The notes: generated by a model from the letters alone, not told the origin. 64,000 nucleotides of DNA from Inquilinus limosus (GCF_002195995.1 NZ_NHON01000027.1:1-64000); one strand, 5' to 3'. Shown: positions 1-9,663, counted from the stretch's first letter. Program-made: numbers and translations.

Positions 1-737
1 CGGCCCGGGCCGCGACCCCGGCCGCAGCCGCCACCCCGGCCGCGCCGGTCGCCGCGTCCCGCGCCCGCAACGTCGTGCTGGTGCACGGTGCCTATGCCGA
101 CGGCTCCTGCTGGCAGGAGATCATCCCGCGGCTGCAGCAGGCCGGCCTCAACGCGGCGGCGGTGCAGAATCCGCTGCAATCGCTGGACGAGGACTGCGCC
201 TTCACCCGGCGCATCCTCGACCTGCAGGACGGCCCGACCGTGCTGGTCGGCCACTCCTATGCCGGGATGGTGATCACCCAGACCGGCGTGCATCCGAAGG
301 TCTCGGCGCTGGTGTACTGCTCGGCCCGCGCGCCGGACGCCGACGAGGACTACACCGCCCTGGCGAAGTCCTACCCGACGCCGCCGGCCAGCGCCGGGCT
401 GGTGCATGGCGGCGGCATGGCCTGGCTGGGCGAGGAGGCGTTCCTGCATGATTTCGCCGGCGATGTCGACCCGGCCAAGGCCCGGGTGCTCTACGCCGTC
501 CAGGGCCGCGTCTCCGACACGCTGTTCAACGCCAAGGTGACGCAGGCGGCGTGGCGGTCGAAGCCCGTCTTCTACCAGGTCTCGGCCCAGGACCGGACGA
601 TCAACCCGGACCTGCAGCGCTTCATGGCCAAGCGGATGGGCGCGAAGACGATCGAGCTGCCGTCGAGCCATCTCGGCATCGTCTCGCACCCGCAGGAGAT
701 CGCCGCCCTGATCCTCGAGGCCGCCGGGGTGGCGTGA
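1..737 (+). CDS. alpha/beta hydrolase, 5' end outside window
   Basis: The frame is open from the window edge, so the true start lies upstream; 244 codons are visible. An Ala/Pro-rich stretch, perhaps the tail of a signal or linker region, leads into a small alpha/beta hydrolase of the plant-esterase/salicylate-esterase style. The oxyanion-loop motif VLVHGAYADGSCW is followed by the nucleophile elbow GHSYAG and a late SSHLG segment that fits the catalytic His. The substrate cannot be told from sequence. An apparent GTG start at 75 falls inside the first beta strand and is not a real start. A palindromic repeat follows the stop. Confidence 0.8.
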   Translation, partial: ARAATPAAAATPAAPVAASRARNVVLVHGAYADGSCWQEIIPRLQQAGLNAAAVQNPLQSLDEDCAFTRRILDLQDGPTVLVGHSYAGMVITQTGVHPKVSALVYCSARAPDADEDYTALAKSYPTPPASAGLVHGGGMAWLGEEAFLHDFAGDVDPAKARVLYAVQGRVSDTLFNAKVTQAAWRSKPVFYQVSAQDRTINPDLQRFMAKRMGAKTIELPSSHLGIVSHPQEIAALILEAAGVA

Positions 738-753
738 GTACGCTCCCTTCACC

Positions 754-840
754 TGTCATCCTCGGGCTTGACCCGAGGATCCAGGGGCTTTCGAGAGCCG
801 TTCTCGGTGACTCCTGGATCGCCGGGTCAAGCAATGACAG
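754..840. repeat. palindromic intergenic repeat, family C
   Basis: An imperfect long hairpin whose arms read TGTCATCCTCGGGCTTGACC and, at the other end, a complementary GGGTCAAGCAATGACA. Related copies lie at 22182, 23485 (half) and 33447. It sits between convergent genes and may also stop transcription. Confidence 0.8.
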
Positions 841-857
841 CGGGGGATGGGCCGTGA

Positions 858-1856
858 CTAGTGACGGGCCGGCAGGAAGTCCTCGATATAGTCCTCGACC
901 ACCCGGTCGATGCTCTCGTCGATCGGCAGGCCCAGGGCCTTGGCCCGGTCCCAGGAGGCATCGGTGGCCCAGCCGTCGACGATCGCCTGGATCACCGGGT
1001 CCGGCTTCGTCGTGATCGGCCCCAGCTTGATCTGGTACTTCTCGGCCACCCGCTTCACCGACGCCACCATGTCCTCGACCGTGTAGGCGCGGCTCGGCAG
1101 GTTGACGGCGCGGTCGTCGCCCAGGGCCGCGGCCGGGGCCTCGTGCAGGCCGATGAAGCTGGCGACGCAGCTGCGATAGCCCAGCATCGGCAGCTGCGCC
1201 CGGGTCACCGGCAGCACGCATTCGACGCCGTTCAGCGGCTCGCGGAACACGCCGGAGCAGAAGCTGGAGGCGGCGGAGTTGGCCTTGCCGGGCCGCACGA
1301 AGATGGTCGGCAGCCGGGCCGAGCGGCCGTCGAAGAAGCCCTTGCGGCTGTAGTCGTTGACCAGCAGCTCGCAGATCGTCTTGGTCACGCCGTAGGTGGT
1401 CTGGCTGGTCTGCTTGGTGGCGTCGGTCACCGTCTTCGGCATCACCGCGCCGCCGAACACGGCGATCGAGCTGGCGGCGACCAGGCGCTGCGCCCCGCCC
1501 TTGCGAGCCCTGACCGCCTCGAACACGTTCAGCCCGCCGTCGAGGTTGACCTTCAGCGCCAGGTCGAAATCCTTCTCGCCGCCGCCCGACAGGATCGAGG
1601 CGAGGTGGAACACCGAGATGTCGTCGCGGTCGACCAGGCCGAAGACGGTGGCGCGGTCGGAGATGTCGCCGGTGACGATCGACACCCGGTCGTCGAGGCC
1701 GTCCGGCCGCTCATCCGGCGCCGCCATGTCGAACAGGGTGATCGCGTCGATCGGCTCCTGCTGGCCGGAGATGCCGGTCAGCGTGCCGCGCTTCAGCAGC
1801 GCCCGGGCCAGGTTCAGCCCGACGAAACCGAGACCACCGGTGATGACGACCTTCAT
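858..1856 (-). CDS. denD: NAD-dependent epimerase/dehydratase, DenD (D-erythronate dehydrogenase)-like
   Basis: A 332-residue extended SDR protein. The N-terminal Rossmann motif GGLGFVG binds NAD and TYGVTK supplies the catalytic Tyr and Lys. The overall sequence matches the DenD type, which oxidises D-erythronate at C2 in four-carbon acid sugar catabolism. The partner genes usually found with it (4-phosphotransferase, aldolase, isomerase) are not next to it, so the substrate assignment is by family only. The ATG start has a purine-rich AGGGGAAA upstream. A dyad and a possible -10 box lie just before the gene. The next gene upstream is a permease on the same strand, separated by a terminator. 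Confidence 0.75.
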   Translation of the reverse strand: MKVVITGGLGFVGLNLARALLKRGTLTGISGQQEPIDAITLFDMAAPDERPDGLDDRVSIVTGDISDRATVFGLVDRDDISVFHLASILSGGGEKDFDLALKVNLDGGLNVFEAVRARKGGAQRLVAASSIAVFGGAVMPKTVTDATKQTSQTTYGVTKTICELLVNDYSRKGFFDGRSARLPTIFVRPGKANSAASSFCSGVFREPLNGVECVLPVTRAQLPMLGYRSCVASFIGLHEAPAAALGDDRAVNLPSRAYTVEDMVASVKRVAEKYQIKLGPITTKPDPVIQAIVDGWATDASWDRAKALGLPIDESIDRVVEDYIEDFLPARH

Positions 1857-1876
1857 CCTGCGTTTCCCCTGAACCC

Positions 1877-1905
1877 GCCGCCGGTCACCGGCGGCTTCTA
1901 TTGTA
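1877..1905 (-). promoter_or_regulatory. possible denD promoter/operator
   Basis: A 19-bp perfect dyad (GCCGCCGGTCACCGGCGGC, 1877-1895) lies about 20 bases before the denD start. On the minus strand it directly follows a TACAAT -10-like hexamer (1905-1900), so it would overlap the predicted transcript start. No convincing -35 is visible. This is inferred from position and symmetry only. Confidence 0.3.
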
Positions 1906-1941
1906 CGACTTATATGGTTTAGATCGGCCCCGGCCCCACGG

Positions 1942-1972
1942 CAAGAAAAAGGGGCGCCCGGCCGGGCGCCCC
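1942..1972 (-). terminator. rho-independent terminator of the amino-acid permease
   Basis: A GC-rich perfect inverted repeat (1951-1972), followed on the minus strand by a run of five T. It lies 22 bases beyond the permease stop codon. Confidence 0.85.
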
Positions 1973-1994
1973 TGTCGGATGAGGCCGCGGCGGG

Positions 1995-3578
1995 TCAGGC
2001 CTTGCCGACCTCCCCGACCGGCGCCGCGCCGGCCTCCTCGCCCACCGCCTGCTCGGCCGCGGCGATCTCGGCCTGGCGCCGGCGGATCGCCTCGCCGATC
2101 GGCGGCCCCTGGAAGCGCCGGTTCTCCAGCACGAACCAGAAGAAGCCCAGCACCACGACCATCGCCACGGTGATGATCAGCACCTTGTCGTTGGGCGGCT
2201 GGATGCCGATCCAGAACAGGATGACGGTGCCGATCACGGCCAGGGCGGCGACCGGCTTGAACGCCCCACCCAGGCTGAACGGGCCGAAGCTGGTCCAGGT
2301 CTTGCCATGGGCCAGGATGCCGGCCCCGATCGGCATGGCGTAGGAGATGTAGAGGAACACCGCGCAGGCCGTCGCCAGCGTGGCGAAGGCCGGCGTGTAC
2401 AGCGTCACCAGCACCGACAGCACCGCGGTGGTCCAGATCGCGACCGCCGGGGTGCGGTATTTCGGGCTGACCGAGCGCAGCGCGTCCGAGAACGGCAGGC
2501 CGCCGTCGCGGGCGAAGGCGAAGGTCATGCGCGAGGTCGAGGTCAGGCCGGCCAGGGCGCAGAGATAGTTGGCCAGGACGATGCCGATGAACAGCAGCGT
2601 CTTCAGCCAGCCCGGCATCACTCCGTCCATCAGCCAGTAGAAGACATTGCCGCCCTGCGCCGCGCCGGCGGTCGGGTCCGGCATCGCCAGGACGAAGGAG
2701 CAGATCATCACATAGCCGAAGATGCCCGACCAGATCACCGACTGCAGCATGCCGCGCGGCACGTTGCGGGCGGCGTTCACCGTCTCCTCCGAGGTGTGGG
2801 CCGAGGCGTCGAAGCCGGTCACGGTGTAGACCGGCAACAGCAGGCCCAGCAGGAAGGCGACGAAGATGCTGCCGCGCGCCTCGGGGATCACCCCGCCGCC
2901 CGGGTCGCCGGTGTTGTTGACGAAGGTGAACAGCCGGCCGAGGTCGATCGGCCCGGCGGCGAAGGCGACCATGGCGATGGTCAGGATGATGGCGACGGCG
3001 AAGATCAGGTAGCCGCTGAAATCGGTCAGCAGCGTCGTCGCCCGGATGCCGAGATGGTTGAACAGCGCCTGGGTCAGGGTGATCAGCGAGATGCCGATGA
3101 CCTGGTGGGTGATGGTCAGCGATGCCGGATCGATGCCGAAGAGCGGCCCGAGCCCGTTCACGAACAGCACATAGGTGCCGACATTGACCGAGGCGACCAC
3201 GAACAGCAGGCCCAGCAGGTTGAACCACGCCGTGGCCCAGCCCCAGAACCGGCCGCCCAGGATCGACCCCCAATGGTACAGGCCGCCCGCGGTCGGATAG
3301 GCGGAGGCGATCTGGGCCATCGCCGCGGCGACGATCAGCGCGAACAGGCAGCCCACCGGCCAGCCGATGCCGATGCCGGCGCCGCCGACGCTGCTGAAGG
3401 CGAGCTGGAAGGAGGTGATGCCGCCCGCCAGGATGCAGATGATCGAGAAGGAGATGGCGAAGTTGGAGAAGCCGGACATCCGCCGCAGCAGCTCCTGGGC
3501 ATAGCCCATGCTGTGCAGGACCTTCACATCGTCGGAGATGTCGTGCGGGCTTCCCGGACCGCGAGTGTCCTGGGACAT
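1995..3578 (-). CDS. APC-superfamily amino-acid/amine permease
   Basis: A 527-residue inner-membrane transporter with about twelve hydrophobic segments. The N-terminal part, including LLRRMSGFSNFAISFSII and YPTAGGLYHWGS, is typical of the amino acid/choline transporter (ACT, GABA-permease-like) branch of the APC superfamily. A charged C-terminal tail carries short Glu/Ala-rich stretches. It is divergent from a glutamine-synthetase-family ligase 281 bases away, which suggests uptake of an amine or amino acid that the ligase then glutamylates. The substrate is not determined. The start ATG was chosen because it precedes MSQDTRGPGS and a recognisable cytoplasmic N-terminus. Confidence 0.85.
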   Translation of the reverse strand: MSQDTRGPGSPHDISDDVKVLHSMGYAQELLRRMSGFSNFAISFSIICILAGGITSFQLAFSSVGGAGIGIGWPVGCLFALIVAAAMAQIASAYPTAGGLYHWGSILGGRFWGWATAWFNLLGLLFVVASVNVGTYVLFVNGLGPLFGIDPASLTITHQVIGISLITLTQALFNHLGIRATTLLTDFSGYLIFAVAIILTIAMVAFAAGPIDLGRLFTFVNNTGDPGGGVIPEARGSIFVAFLLGLLLPVYTVTGFDASAHTSEETVNAARNVPRGMLQSVIWSGIFGYVMICSFVLAMPDPTAGAAQGGNVFYWLMDGVMPGWLKTLLFIGIVLANYLCALAGLTSTSRMTFAFARDGGLPFSDALRSVSPKYRTPAVAIWTTAVLSVLVTLYTPAFATLATACAVFLYISYAMPIGAGILAHGKTWTSFGPFSLGGAFKPVAALAVIGTVILFWIGIQPPNDKVLIITVAMVVVLGFFWFVLENRRFQGPPIGEAIRRRQAEIAAAEQAVGEEAGAAPVGEVGKA

Positions 3579-3859
3579 CGATGCGCGCTCCCTGTTTGTC
3601 GTTGGGTTGCTTCTCGGATCGCTCCCTCACAAGAACGGGCAAGATCCCACACGGATCGGCCCGGATCCGGCAGAAACTGTCTCACCGAACCACAGCGCCG
3701 GCAAGAGTGTTGCTGGAATGGCGGCCCCGGAGCATGCGGCGTCGCAGCCCGTCTTGCCGCCGCTTCGCTCGGCATGCTCAGAATAGCGCTTCAACTCGAC
3801 CCGCGCCGGCTTCCTCCGGACCAGGCGGCGGGCGACAGGAAACGGGAGACTTCGAGCGA

Positions 3860-5266
3860 ATGGCGCAACCCTCATCCCGGGCCGCGGCCCCCCGCGCGGC
3901 CGCAGCCGCCCCCCGCTTCACCGCCGACGATGCGCGCAAGCTGGTGCAGGACGGGGGCTACAACCACGTCAAGGTGGCGCTGACCGATGTCGACGGCATC
4001 CTGCGCGGCAAGTACATCTCGCGCGACAAGTTCCTGTCGGCGCTGGAGAAGGGCTTCGGCTTCTGCGACGTGATCGTCGGCTGGGACAGCCATGACGCGC
4101 TCTACGACAACGCCCGCTACACCGGCTGGCACACCGCCTATCCGGACGCGCCGGTGCGCATCCTGCCGGAGACGATGCGCCGCCTGCCCTTCGAGAACGA
4201 CCTGCCCTTCTTCCTGTGCGAGCTGGCCGACCAGGCCGAGGCGGTGTGCCCGCGCGCTTTGCTGCGCCGGATGCTGGACAAGGCCGCCGGCATGGGCTTC
4301 GGCCTGAAGGCGGCGTTCGAATACGAGTTCTTCCTGTTCGACGAGACGCCGCATTCGGTGCGCGAGAAGCACTACCGCAACCTGACCAACCTGACGCCCG
4401 GCTTCTTCGGCTATTCGACGCTGCGCAACACGGTGTGGTCGGACCTGTACCACGAGATCCTGTCCACCATGCAGGCGCTGGACTGCGAGATCGAGGGGCT
4501 GCACACCGAGACCGGCCCGGGCGTGCTGGAGGCGGCGATCGCGGTCGATGAGGGCCTGTCCGCCGCCGACAAGGCGACGCTGTTCCGCACCTTCACCAAG
4601 GTGATCGCCCAGCGCAACAACCTGATGGCCACCTTCATGTCGAAGTGGTCGAACGAGGTGCCGGGGCAGAGCGGCCACATCCACATGTCGCTGGTCGACG
4701 GCAAGGGCAAGCCGGTGTTCCACGACCCGAAGGACCCGCATGGGATGAGCGCCGTGATGCGCCATTTCGTGGCCGGCCAGCAGGCGCTGATGCCGGAGTT
4801 CCTGGCCATGATCGCGCAGACGGTGAACGCCTATTCCCGGCTGGTGCCCGGCTTCTGGGCGCCGACCTCGGCCACCTGGGGGGTGGAGAACCGGACCACG
4901 GCGCTGCGCGTGATCCAGGGCGGGCCGAAGAGCCAGCGGGCGGAGTTCCGCATCGCCGCCGCCGACGCCAACCCCTACATCGTCCTGGCCGCGGCGCTGG
5001 GCGCCGGGCTGTGGGGCATCGAGCGCCAGCTCGAGCTGGGTGAGCCGGTGAAGGGCAACGCCTACGCCAAGACCTTCCCGCGCAAGTCGGAGCTGCCGCG
5101 CACCCTGTGGGACGCGGCGCAGCGGCTGCGCGCCTCGAAGCCGGCGCGCGGCCTGTTCGGCGACGACTGGGTGGAACATTTCGCCGCGACCCGTGAATGG
5201 GAGGAGCGCGAATTCCGCAAGCACATCACCGATTGGGAGCTGGCACGGTACTTCGAGATCATCTGA
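3860..5266 (+). CDS. glutamine synthetase family protein (gamma-glutamyl amine ligase-like)
   Basis: A 468-residue member of the glutamine synthetase fold. Visible landmarks are the beta-Grasp N-terminal region with DVDGILRGKYI, the metal-binding FEYEFFLFD segment, ETGPGVLEAAI, the ATP-site motif SGHIHMSL, and the substrate-loop ENRTTALR. It differs from true GlnA in the N-terminal half and matches the PuuA/GlnA3-like group, which ligates glutamate to amines such as putrescine. The frame is open for 93 codons further upstream, but ATG 3860 with GGGAGA before it gives a normal protein. Its neighbour is a divergent permease. The amine substrate is unknown. Confidence 0.85.
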   Translation: MAQPSSRAAAPRAAAAAPRFTADDARKLVQDGGYNHVKVALTDVDGILRGKYISRDKFLSALEKGFGFCDVIVGWDSHDALYDNARYTGWHTAYPDAPVRILPETMRRLPFENDLPFFLCELADQAEAVCPRALLRRMLDKAAGMGFGLKAAFEYEFFLFDETPHSVREKHYRNLTNLTPGFFGYSTLRNTVWSDLYHEILSTMQALDCEIEGLHTETGPGVLEAAIAVDEGLSAADKATLFRTFTKVIAQRNNLMATFMSKWSNEVPGQSGHIHMSLVDGKGKPVFHDPKDPHGMSAVMRHFVAGQQALMPEFLAMIAQTVNAYSRLVPGFWAPTSATWGVENRTTALRVIQGGPKSQRAEFRIAAADANPYIVLAAALGAGLWGIERQLELGEPVKGNAYAKTFPRKSELPRTLWDAAQRLRASKPARGLFGDDWVEHFAATREWEEREFRKHITDWELARYFEII

Positions 5267-5294
5267 GTCGCCGCGCCGGACTACGACTGTCACC

Positions 5295-5381
5295 CGTCAT
5301 TGCGAGCGCAGCGAAGCAATCCAGGGCCGCTCACTCCGGCTCCTGGATTGCTTCGTCGGCTGCGCCTCCTCGCAATGACGG
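5295..5381. repeat. palindromic intergenic repeat, family A
   Basis: A hairpin with arms CGTCATTGCGAGCGCAGCGA and, at the far end, CCTCCTCGCAATGACG; the inner parts GAAGCAATCCAGG/CCTGGATTGCTTC also pair. Other copies are at 61853 and 63598. Confidence 0.85.
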
Positions 5382-5417
5382 ACCGGGGCCGGCGACGCTG
5401 TCGCAAAGGAGCGTTCC

Positions 5418-6194
5418 ATGGATCTCGGCCTGACCGGAAAGACCGTGTTGGTGACCGGCGGATCGAAGGGCATCGGCCTGGCCTGCGCCCAGGCCTTCCA
5501 GGCGGAGGGCGCGCGCGTCGCCATCGTCTCGCGCGCCCAGGCCAATCTCGACCGCGCCGCGGCCGGGCTGCCGGGCGTCGTCGCCCTCGCCGCCGACCTG
5601 ACCGACGCCGCGGCGGCGCAGGCGGCGGTCGAGGCGGCGGAGCGGGCGCTGGGCCCGATCGACGTGCTGGTCAACTCCGCCGGCGCCGCCCGCCGCACCC
5701 CGGTGGAGGAGCTGACGCCGGCCGCCTACCGGGCGGCGATGGATGCCAAGTTCTTCTCCTACATCAACGTCATCGACCCGGTGGTGAAGCGCATGGCCGC
5801 GCGCGGCACCGGCGTGGTGGTCAATGTCATCGGCAATGGCGGCAAGGTGCCGGCGACGGTCCATATCGCCGGCGGCGCCGCCAATGCCGCGCTGATGCTG
5901 GCCACCGCCGGCCTGGCCACCGCCTATGCCGGCAAGGGCGTCCGCATCGTCGGCCTCAACCCCGGCCTGACCGAGACCGAGCGCGTGGCCGAAGGGCTGC
6001 AGGCCGAGACCCGGCTGCACGGCATCACCCTGGAGGAGGCCCGGCAGCGGGCGGTGGCGCGCATCCCGCTCGGCCGCGGGGCGCAGCCGGAGGAGATCGC
6101 CGACGCCGTGCTGTTCCTGGCCTCGGCCAAGGCCAGCTACATCACCGGCGTCAACATCACCATGGACGGGCTGCAAAGCCCGGTCGTGGTGTGA
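5418..6194 (+). CDS. SDR-family protein with degraded catalytic motif
   Basis: A 258-residue classical-length short-chain dehydrogenase/reductase fold. The cofactor motif is intact (VTGGSKGIG), as is a variant of the NNAG motif (VNSAGAA) and the C-terminal NPGLTET and ITGVNI segments. However, where YxxxK is expected the protein has HIAGG, and the usual catalytic Ser region reads NVIGNGG. The Ser-Tyr-Lys triad is therefore missing. It may bind NAD(P) without ordinary reductase activity or use a different chemistry. RBS AAAGGAG lies 8 bases before the ATG. It is flanked by palindromic repeats A and B. Confidence 0.8.
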   Translation: MDLGLTGKTVLVTGGSKGIGLACAQAFQAEGARVAIVSRAQANLDRAAAGLPGVVALAADLTDAAAAQAAVEAAERALGPIDVLVNSAGAARRTPVEELTPAAYRAAMDAKFFSYINVIDPVVKRMAARGTGVVVNVIGNGGKVPATVHIAGGAANAALMLATAGLATAYAGKGVRIVGLNPGLTETERVAEGLQAETRLHGITLEEARQRAVARIPLGRGAQPEEIADAVLFLASAKASYITGVNITMDGLQSPVVV

Positions 6195-6208
6195 GGTCCT
6201 TACCTCCT

Positions 6209-6299
6209 CGTCATGGCGAGCCCCGCAGGGGCGTGGCCATCCAGGGCGGCTCGCACCGGCCCCTGGATGGCCACGTCGCTTCGCTCCTCGCCATGACGG
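6209..6299. repeat. palindromic intergenic repeat, family B
   Basis: A hairpin with arms CGTCATGGCGAGCCCCGCAG and TCGCTCCTCGCCATGACG; the inner GTGGCCATCCAGG pairs with CCTGGATGGCCAC. Copies are at 14697, 23545 and (half) 29707. Confidence 0.85.
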
Positions 6300-6321
6300 G
6301 ACGGGGTTGCGGGTCCAAGCC

Positions 6322-7227
6322 ATGGTGACGAACGCCGCATCCCGGGCGCCCGGCGTCTCGATCCAGGGGCTGGGCTTCCTGGTCGCCACCAGCCTGATGT
6401 GGGGCTTCAACTGGCCGCTGGTGAAGCATCTGGTCGGGGTGCTGCCGCCCTTCTCGGTGCGGGCGGCCAGCGGCCTGATCGGCACCGCCCTCGTGCTGGC
6501 CATCGCCCTGGCACGGCGCGAATCCCTGAGGCCGCCGCGCGGCCAGTGGGGCCGGCTGTGCCTGGCCGCCGCGCTGAACGTCACCGCCTGGATGGCGCTG
6601 ACCACCCTGTCGCTGCTGTGGCTGCGGGCGTCGGAGACGACGATCCTGGCCTACACCCTGCCGATCTGGGCCGCCATCCTGGCCTGGCCGCTGCTGGGCG
6701 AGCGGCCGACGCTGCGCCGCGGCATCGGCCTGGTGCTCGGCCTGTCCGGCATCGTGCTGCTGGTGGCGCACAGCGGGCCGGGCGAGGACGATCTCGCCGC
6801 CAAGCTGCCCGGCGTCGCCTTCGCCCTGGCCGGGTCGATGCTGTTCGCGCTGGGCACGGTGCTGGCCAAGCGGGCGCCGGTGGCGATGCCGCCGACCGCG
6901 CTGGTGGCTTGGCAGACCGGCCTCCGCCTGCTGCCGCCGCTGCTGCTCTGGCAGCTGCTGGAGCAGCCGGATTTCGCGGCGCTGGGCGCGCTCGACTGGG
7001 CGGCGCTGGCCTATGGTGGCGCCCTCGCCTTCGGCCTGGCCTATGTCGCCTGGTTCGCCGCGCTGCGCCGGCTGCCGGCCTCGGTCGCCACCATCGGGTC
7101 GCTGCTGGCGCCGGTGATCGGCGTGCTGGCCTCGGTGGCGATGCTGGGCGACCCCTTCGGCCTGCGTGAGATCGGCGCCCTGGCCCTGACCCTCGGCGGC
7201 GTCGCCCTGGCCACCTTCGCCCGCTGA
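6322..7227 (+). CDS. EamA/DMT-family transporter
   Basis: A 301-residue membrane protein with about ten hydrophobic helices in two EamA repeats, beginning LGFLVATSLMWGFNWPL. It belongs to the drug/metabolite transporter superfamily, usually exporters of amino acids or other small metabolites. A TTG at 6307 is in frame, but ATG 6322 is preferred because it starts just before the first helix. Transcription may come from the SDR gene upstream, separated only by a repeat, or from its own promoter. The substrate is unknown. Confidence 0.85.
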   Translation: MVTNAASRAPGVSIQGLGFLVATSLMWGFNWPLVKHLVGVLPPFSVRAASGLIGTALVLAIALARRESLRPPRGQWGRLCLAAALNVTAWMALTTLSLLWLRASETTILAYTLPIWAAILAWPLLGERPTLRRGIGLVLGLSGIVLLVAHSGPGEDDLAAKLPGVAFALAGSMLFALGTVLAKRAPVAMPPTALVAWQTGLRLLPPLLLWQLLEQPDFAALGALDWAALAYGGALAFGLAYVAWFAALRRLPASVATIGSLLAPVIGVLASVAMLGDPFGLREIGALALTLGGVALATFAR

Positions 7228-7452
7228 GGCCGGGTCAGGCGCCCCGGGCCGGATAGCCCGGCAGCGTCGCGTCAGCTCCCGCCAGGTTGCAACGCGGCCC
7301 CCGCCCCGTTATGTAAGGCCATTCGACTGGACCCGGTGAAATCCCGGGTGGCTCTTCCGGCCGCCGATCCGCCGGACAACGCAAATGACCACACCGACCG
7401 TCCGCCAACCGGGTGGACGGTCCTGCACGTCTATTGCGGGTACTCCCCTTCC

Positions 7453-8934
7453 ATGAACATGAATTCCACCTTCCGCCGCGACTGGCTGTCCAACATCCGC
7501 GGCGACGTCCTGTCCGGCATCGTCGTGGCCCTGGCGCTGATCCCGGAGGCCATCGGCTTCTCGGTGATCGCCGGGGTCGATCCCAAGATCGGGCTCTTCG
7601 CCTCGGTCGTCATCGCCATCGTCATCGCCTTCACCGGCGGCCGGCCGGCGATGATCTCCGCCGCCACGGCCGCCACCGCCGTGGTGATGACCGAGCTGGT
7701 GCGCGACCACGGCGTCCAGTACCTGTTCGCCGCCACCATCCTGATGGGCGTGTTCCAGATCATCGCCGGCTTCCTCAAGCTCGGGCGGCTGATGCGCTTC
7801 GTCTCCCAGTCGGTGATGACCGGCTTCGTCAACGCGCTGGCCATCCTGATCTTCCTGGCGCAGCTGCCGGAGCTGGTGGGTGTGCCGCCAGCGACCTACG
7901 GGCTGATCGCGCTGGGCCTGGCCATCATCTACCTGTTCCCGCGGGTCACCCGCGCCGTGCCGTCGCCGCTGGTGGCGATCGCGGTGCTGACTGCGGTCTC
8001 GGTGGTGTTCAAACTCGACGTCCGCACGGTGGCGCATCTCGGCGAGCTGCCGTCCGCCCTGCCCGCCTTCGCCCTGCCCTCGGTGCCGTTCACGCTCGAG
8101 ACGCTGCGCATCCTGGCGCCGGTCGCCTTGACCCTGGCGGCGGTCGGCCTGCTGGAATCGCTGCTGACCGCGCAGATCGTCGACGACCTGACCGACACGA
8201 CCAGCGACAAGAACCGGGAATGCGCCGGCCAGGGCATCGCCAACATCGCCTCGGCGCTGTTCGGCGGCATGGGCGGCTGCGCCATGATCGGCCAGTCGGG
8301 GATCAACGTCTCCTCCGGCGGCCGGGGCCGGCTGTCCACGCTGGTCGCGGGCGTCTTCCTGCTGGTGCTGCTGGTCGCGCTGCAGGACCTGCTGGCCGTC
8401 GTCCCGGTGGCGGCGCTGACCGCGGTGATGATCATGGTGTCGATCAACACCTTCTCCTGGCGCTCGCTGGCCCGGCTGCGCAGCAACCCGGTGCCGTCCT
8501 CGGTGGTGATGCTGGCGACCGTGGTCACGGTCGTCGCCACCTCGGATCTCGCGATCGGCGTTCTGGTCGGGGTGCTGTTGTCCGGCGTGTTCTTCGCCGG
8601 CAAGGTGTCGCGGCTCAGCCGCGTCACCTCGACGCTGTCGCCGGACGGGGCGGTGCGGACCTACCGCGTCGAGGGCCAGGTGTTCTTCGCCTCCGCCGGC
8701 ACCTTCGCCGAGTCGATCGACGTGACCGAGCCGGTTGTGCGGATCGTCATCGATGTCGGCGCCGCCCATTTCTGGGACATCTCGGCCGTCGGCGCGCTCG
8801 ACCGCGTGGTGCTGAAGGCCCGCCGCCACGGCCGCGCGGTCGAGGTCGTGGGTCTGAACGCCGCCAGCGCCACCATGGTCGAGCGCTTCGCCGTGCACGA
8901 CAAGGAAGAGGCCGCCGTGACGCCGTCGCACTGA
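7453..8934 (+). CDS. SulP-family anion transporter with STAS domain
   Basis: A 493-residue protein. The SulP signature region reads [20 protein letters not shown], followed by about ten to twelve membrane helices and a C-terminal STAS domain from about residue 395. The phosphorylation-loop position of the STAS domain reads WDISAV, keeping the Ser. The family moves sulfate, bicarbonate, C4-dicarboxylates or chloride, and substrate cannot be read here. The frame is open 39 codons further upstream from a GTG, but that extension is low-complexity and non-helical, so ATG 7453 is preferred; an in-frame ATG follows two codons later. A strong terminator lies downstream. Confidence 0.85.
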   Translation: MNMNSTFRRDWLSNIRGDVLSGIVVALALIPEAIGFSVIAGVDPKIGLFASVVIAIVIAFTGGRPAMISAATAATAVVMTELVRDHGVQYLFAATILMGVFQIIAGFLKLGRLMRFVSQSVMTGFVNALAILIFLAQLPELVGVPPATYGLIALGLAIIYLFPRVTRAVPSPLVAIAVLTAVSVVFKLDVRTVAHLGELPSALPAFALPSVPFTLETLRILAPVALTLAAVGLLESLLTAQIVDDLTDTTSDKNRECAGQGIANIASALFGGMGGCAMIGQSGINVSSGGRGRLSTLVAGVFLLVLLVALQDLLAVVPVAALTAVMIMVSINTFSWRSLARLRSNPVPSSVVMLATVVTVVATSDLAIGVLVGVLLSGVFFAGKVSRLSRVTSTLSPDGAVRTYRVEGQVFFASAGTFAESIDVTEPVVRIVIDVGAAHFWDISAVGALDRVVLKARRHGRAVEVVGLNAASATMVERFAVHDKEEAAVTPSH

Positions 8935-9082
8935 TGCAGGAAGTCCTGCCGCGGCCGACGATTCCGAAGCCGCGGGAGGCGGCGCTGCGGGGCCTGCACA
9001 AAAATCTCGGAAGAGGATGCGCCCCGGCGGCGTCTCTCTGTTGGGGGGTGCGAAAGCTCCCTACCACCACTGGACCCCTCAG

Positions 9083-9114
9083 CCCCGCCTCCCCTCCGGC
9101 GGGGTTCTTTTTTT
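9083..9114 (+). terminator. rho-independent terminator after the SulP gene
   Basis: CCCCGCC (9083-9089) pairs with GGCGGGG (9098-9104), followed by TTCTTTTTTT. It lies about 150 bases past the SulP stop codon; the stretch between shows no gene. Confidence 0.9.
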
Positions 9115-9153
9115 GCGGGGCCGGATCCGGAGCGACCGGCCGGGGCGGCGATC

Positions 9154-9663
9154 CTACAGGACCGTCTCCGGCTCGGCGCCGAGCGCCTGCCAGCGGCTGA
9201 GCGGGACGATGCCCAGCTCCGGGCGCGCCGGGCCGGGCAGGTTGGCGATGAACTCCAGCGAATGGCCGTCCGGGTCGTCGAAGAAGACGCTGGCCGCCGG
9301 CATCCAGGAGAACACGATCGGCTCCTCCCCCGACAGGCCGTGCGCCGGCTTCGGCCCGATCCCCGCCTGGCGGAGCGCCCCGATCGAGCGGCTGACATCC
9401 GCGAGCGCGACCTTGAACGAGATGTGCAGACGCAGCTGCAGCGGGCTCGAATGGTAGGACCAGAGCCCGAGCATGCTGTGCTCCCGCGCGCCGACCCAGA
9501 AGAAGGCGACATGGCGCTGCGGGATCCGGTGCGCCAGCTCGAGCCCCAGCACGTCGCGGTAGAAGGCGATGGAGCGGTCGAGGTCGCTGACGGTCAGATG
9601 GGTCTCATACAGGGACTGGATCGGGACGATTCCCAATTTCGGCTTCCTTCCGGTTTCGGTCAC
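9154..9663 (-). CDS. VOC-family protein (glyoxalase/bleomycin-resistance fold)
   Basis: A 169-residue protein with two betaalphabetabetabeta modules. The first starts ETHLTVSDLDRSIAFYRDVL, a standard VOC opening, and the second ends FFDDPDGHSLEFIANL, in which the Glu is a metal ligand in many members. The natural substrate is not known. Its GTG start overlaps the stop codon of the FMN reductase gene by four bases (GTGA), so the two are translationally coupled. A longer open frame upstream is only the shadow of that reductase gene. Confidence 0.85.
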   Translation of the reverse strand: MTETGRKPKLGIVPIQSLYETHLTVSDLDRSIAFYRDVLGLELAHRIPQRHVAFFWVGAREHSMLGLWSYHSSPLQLRLHISFKVALADVSRSIGALRQAGIGPKPAHGLSGEEPIVFSWMPAASVFFDDPDGHSLEFIANLPGPARPELGIVPLSRWQALGAEPETVL

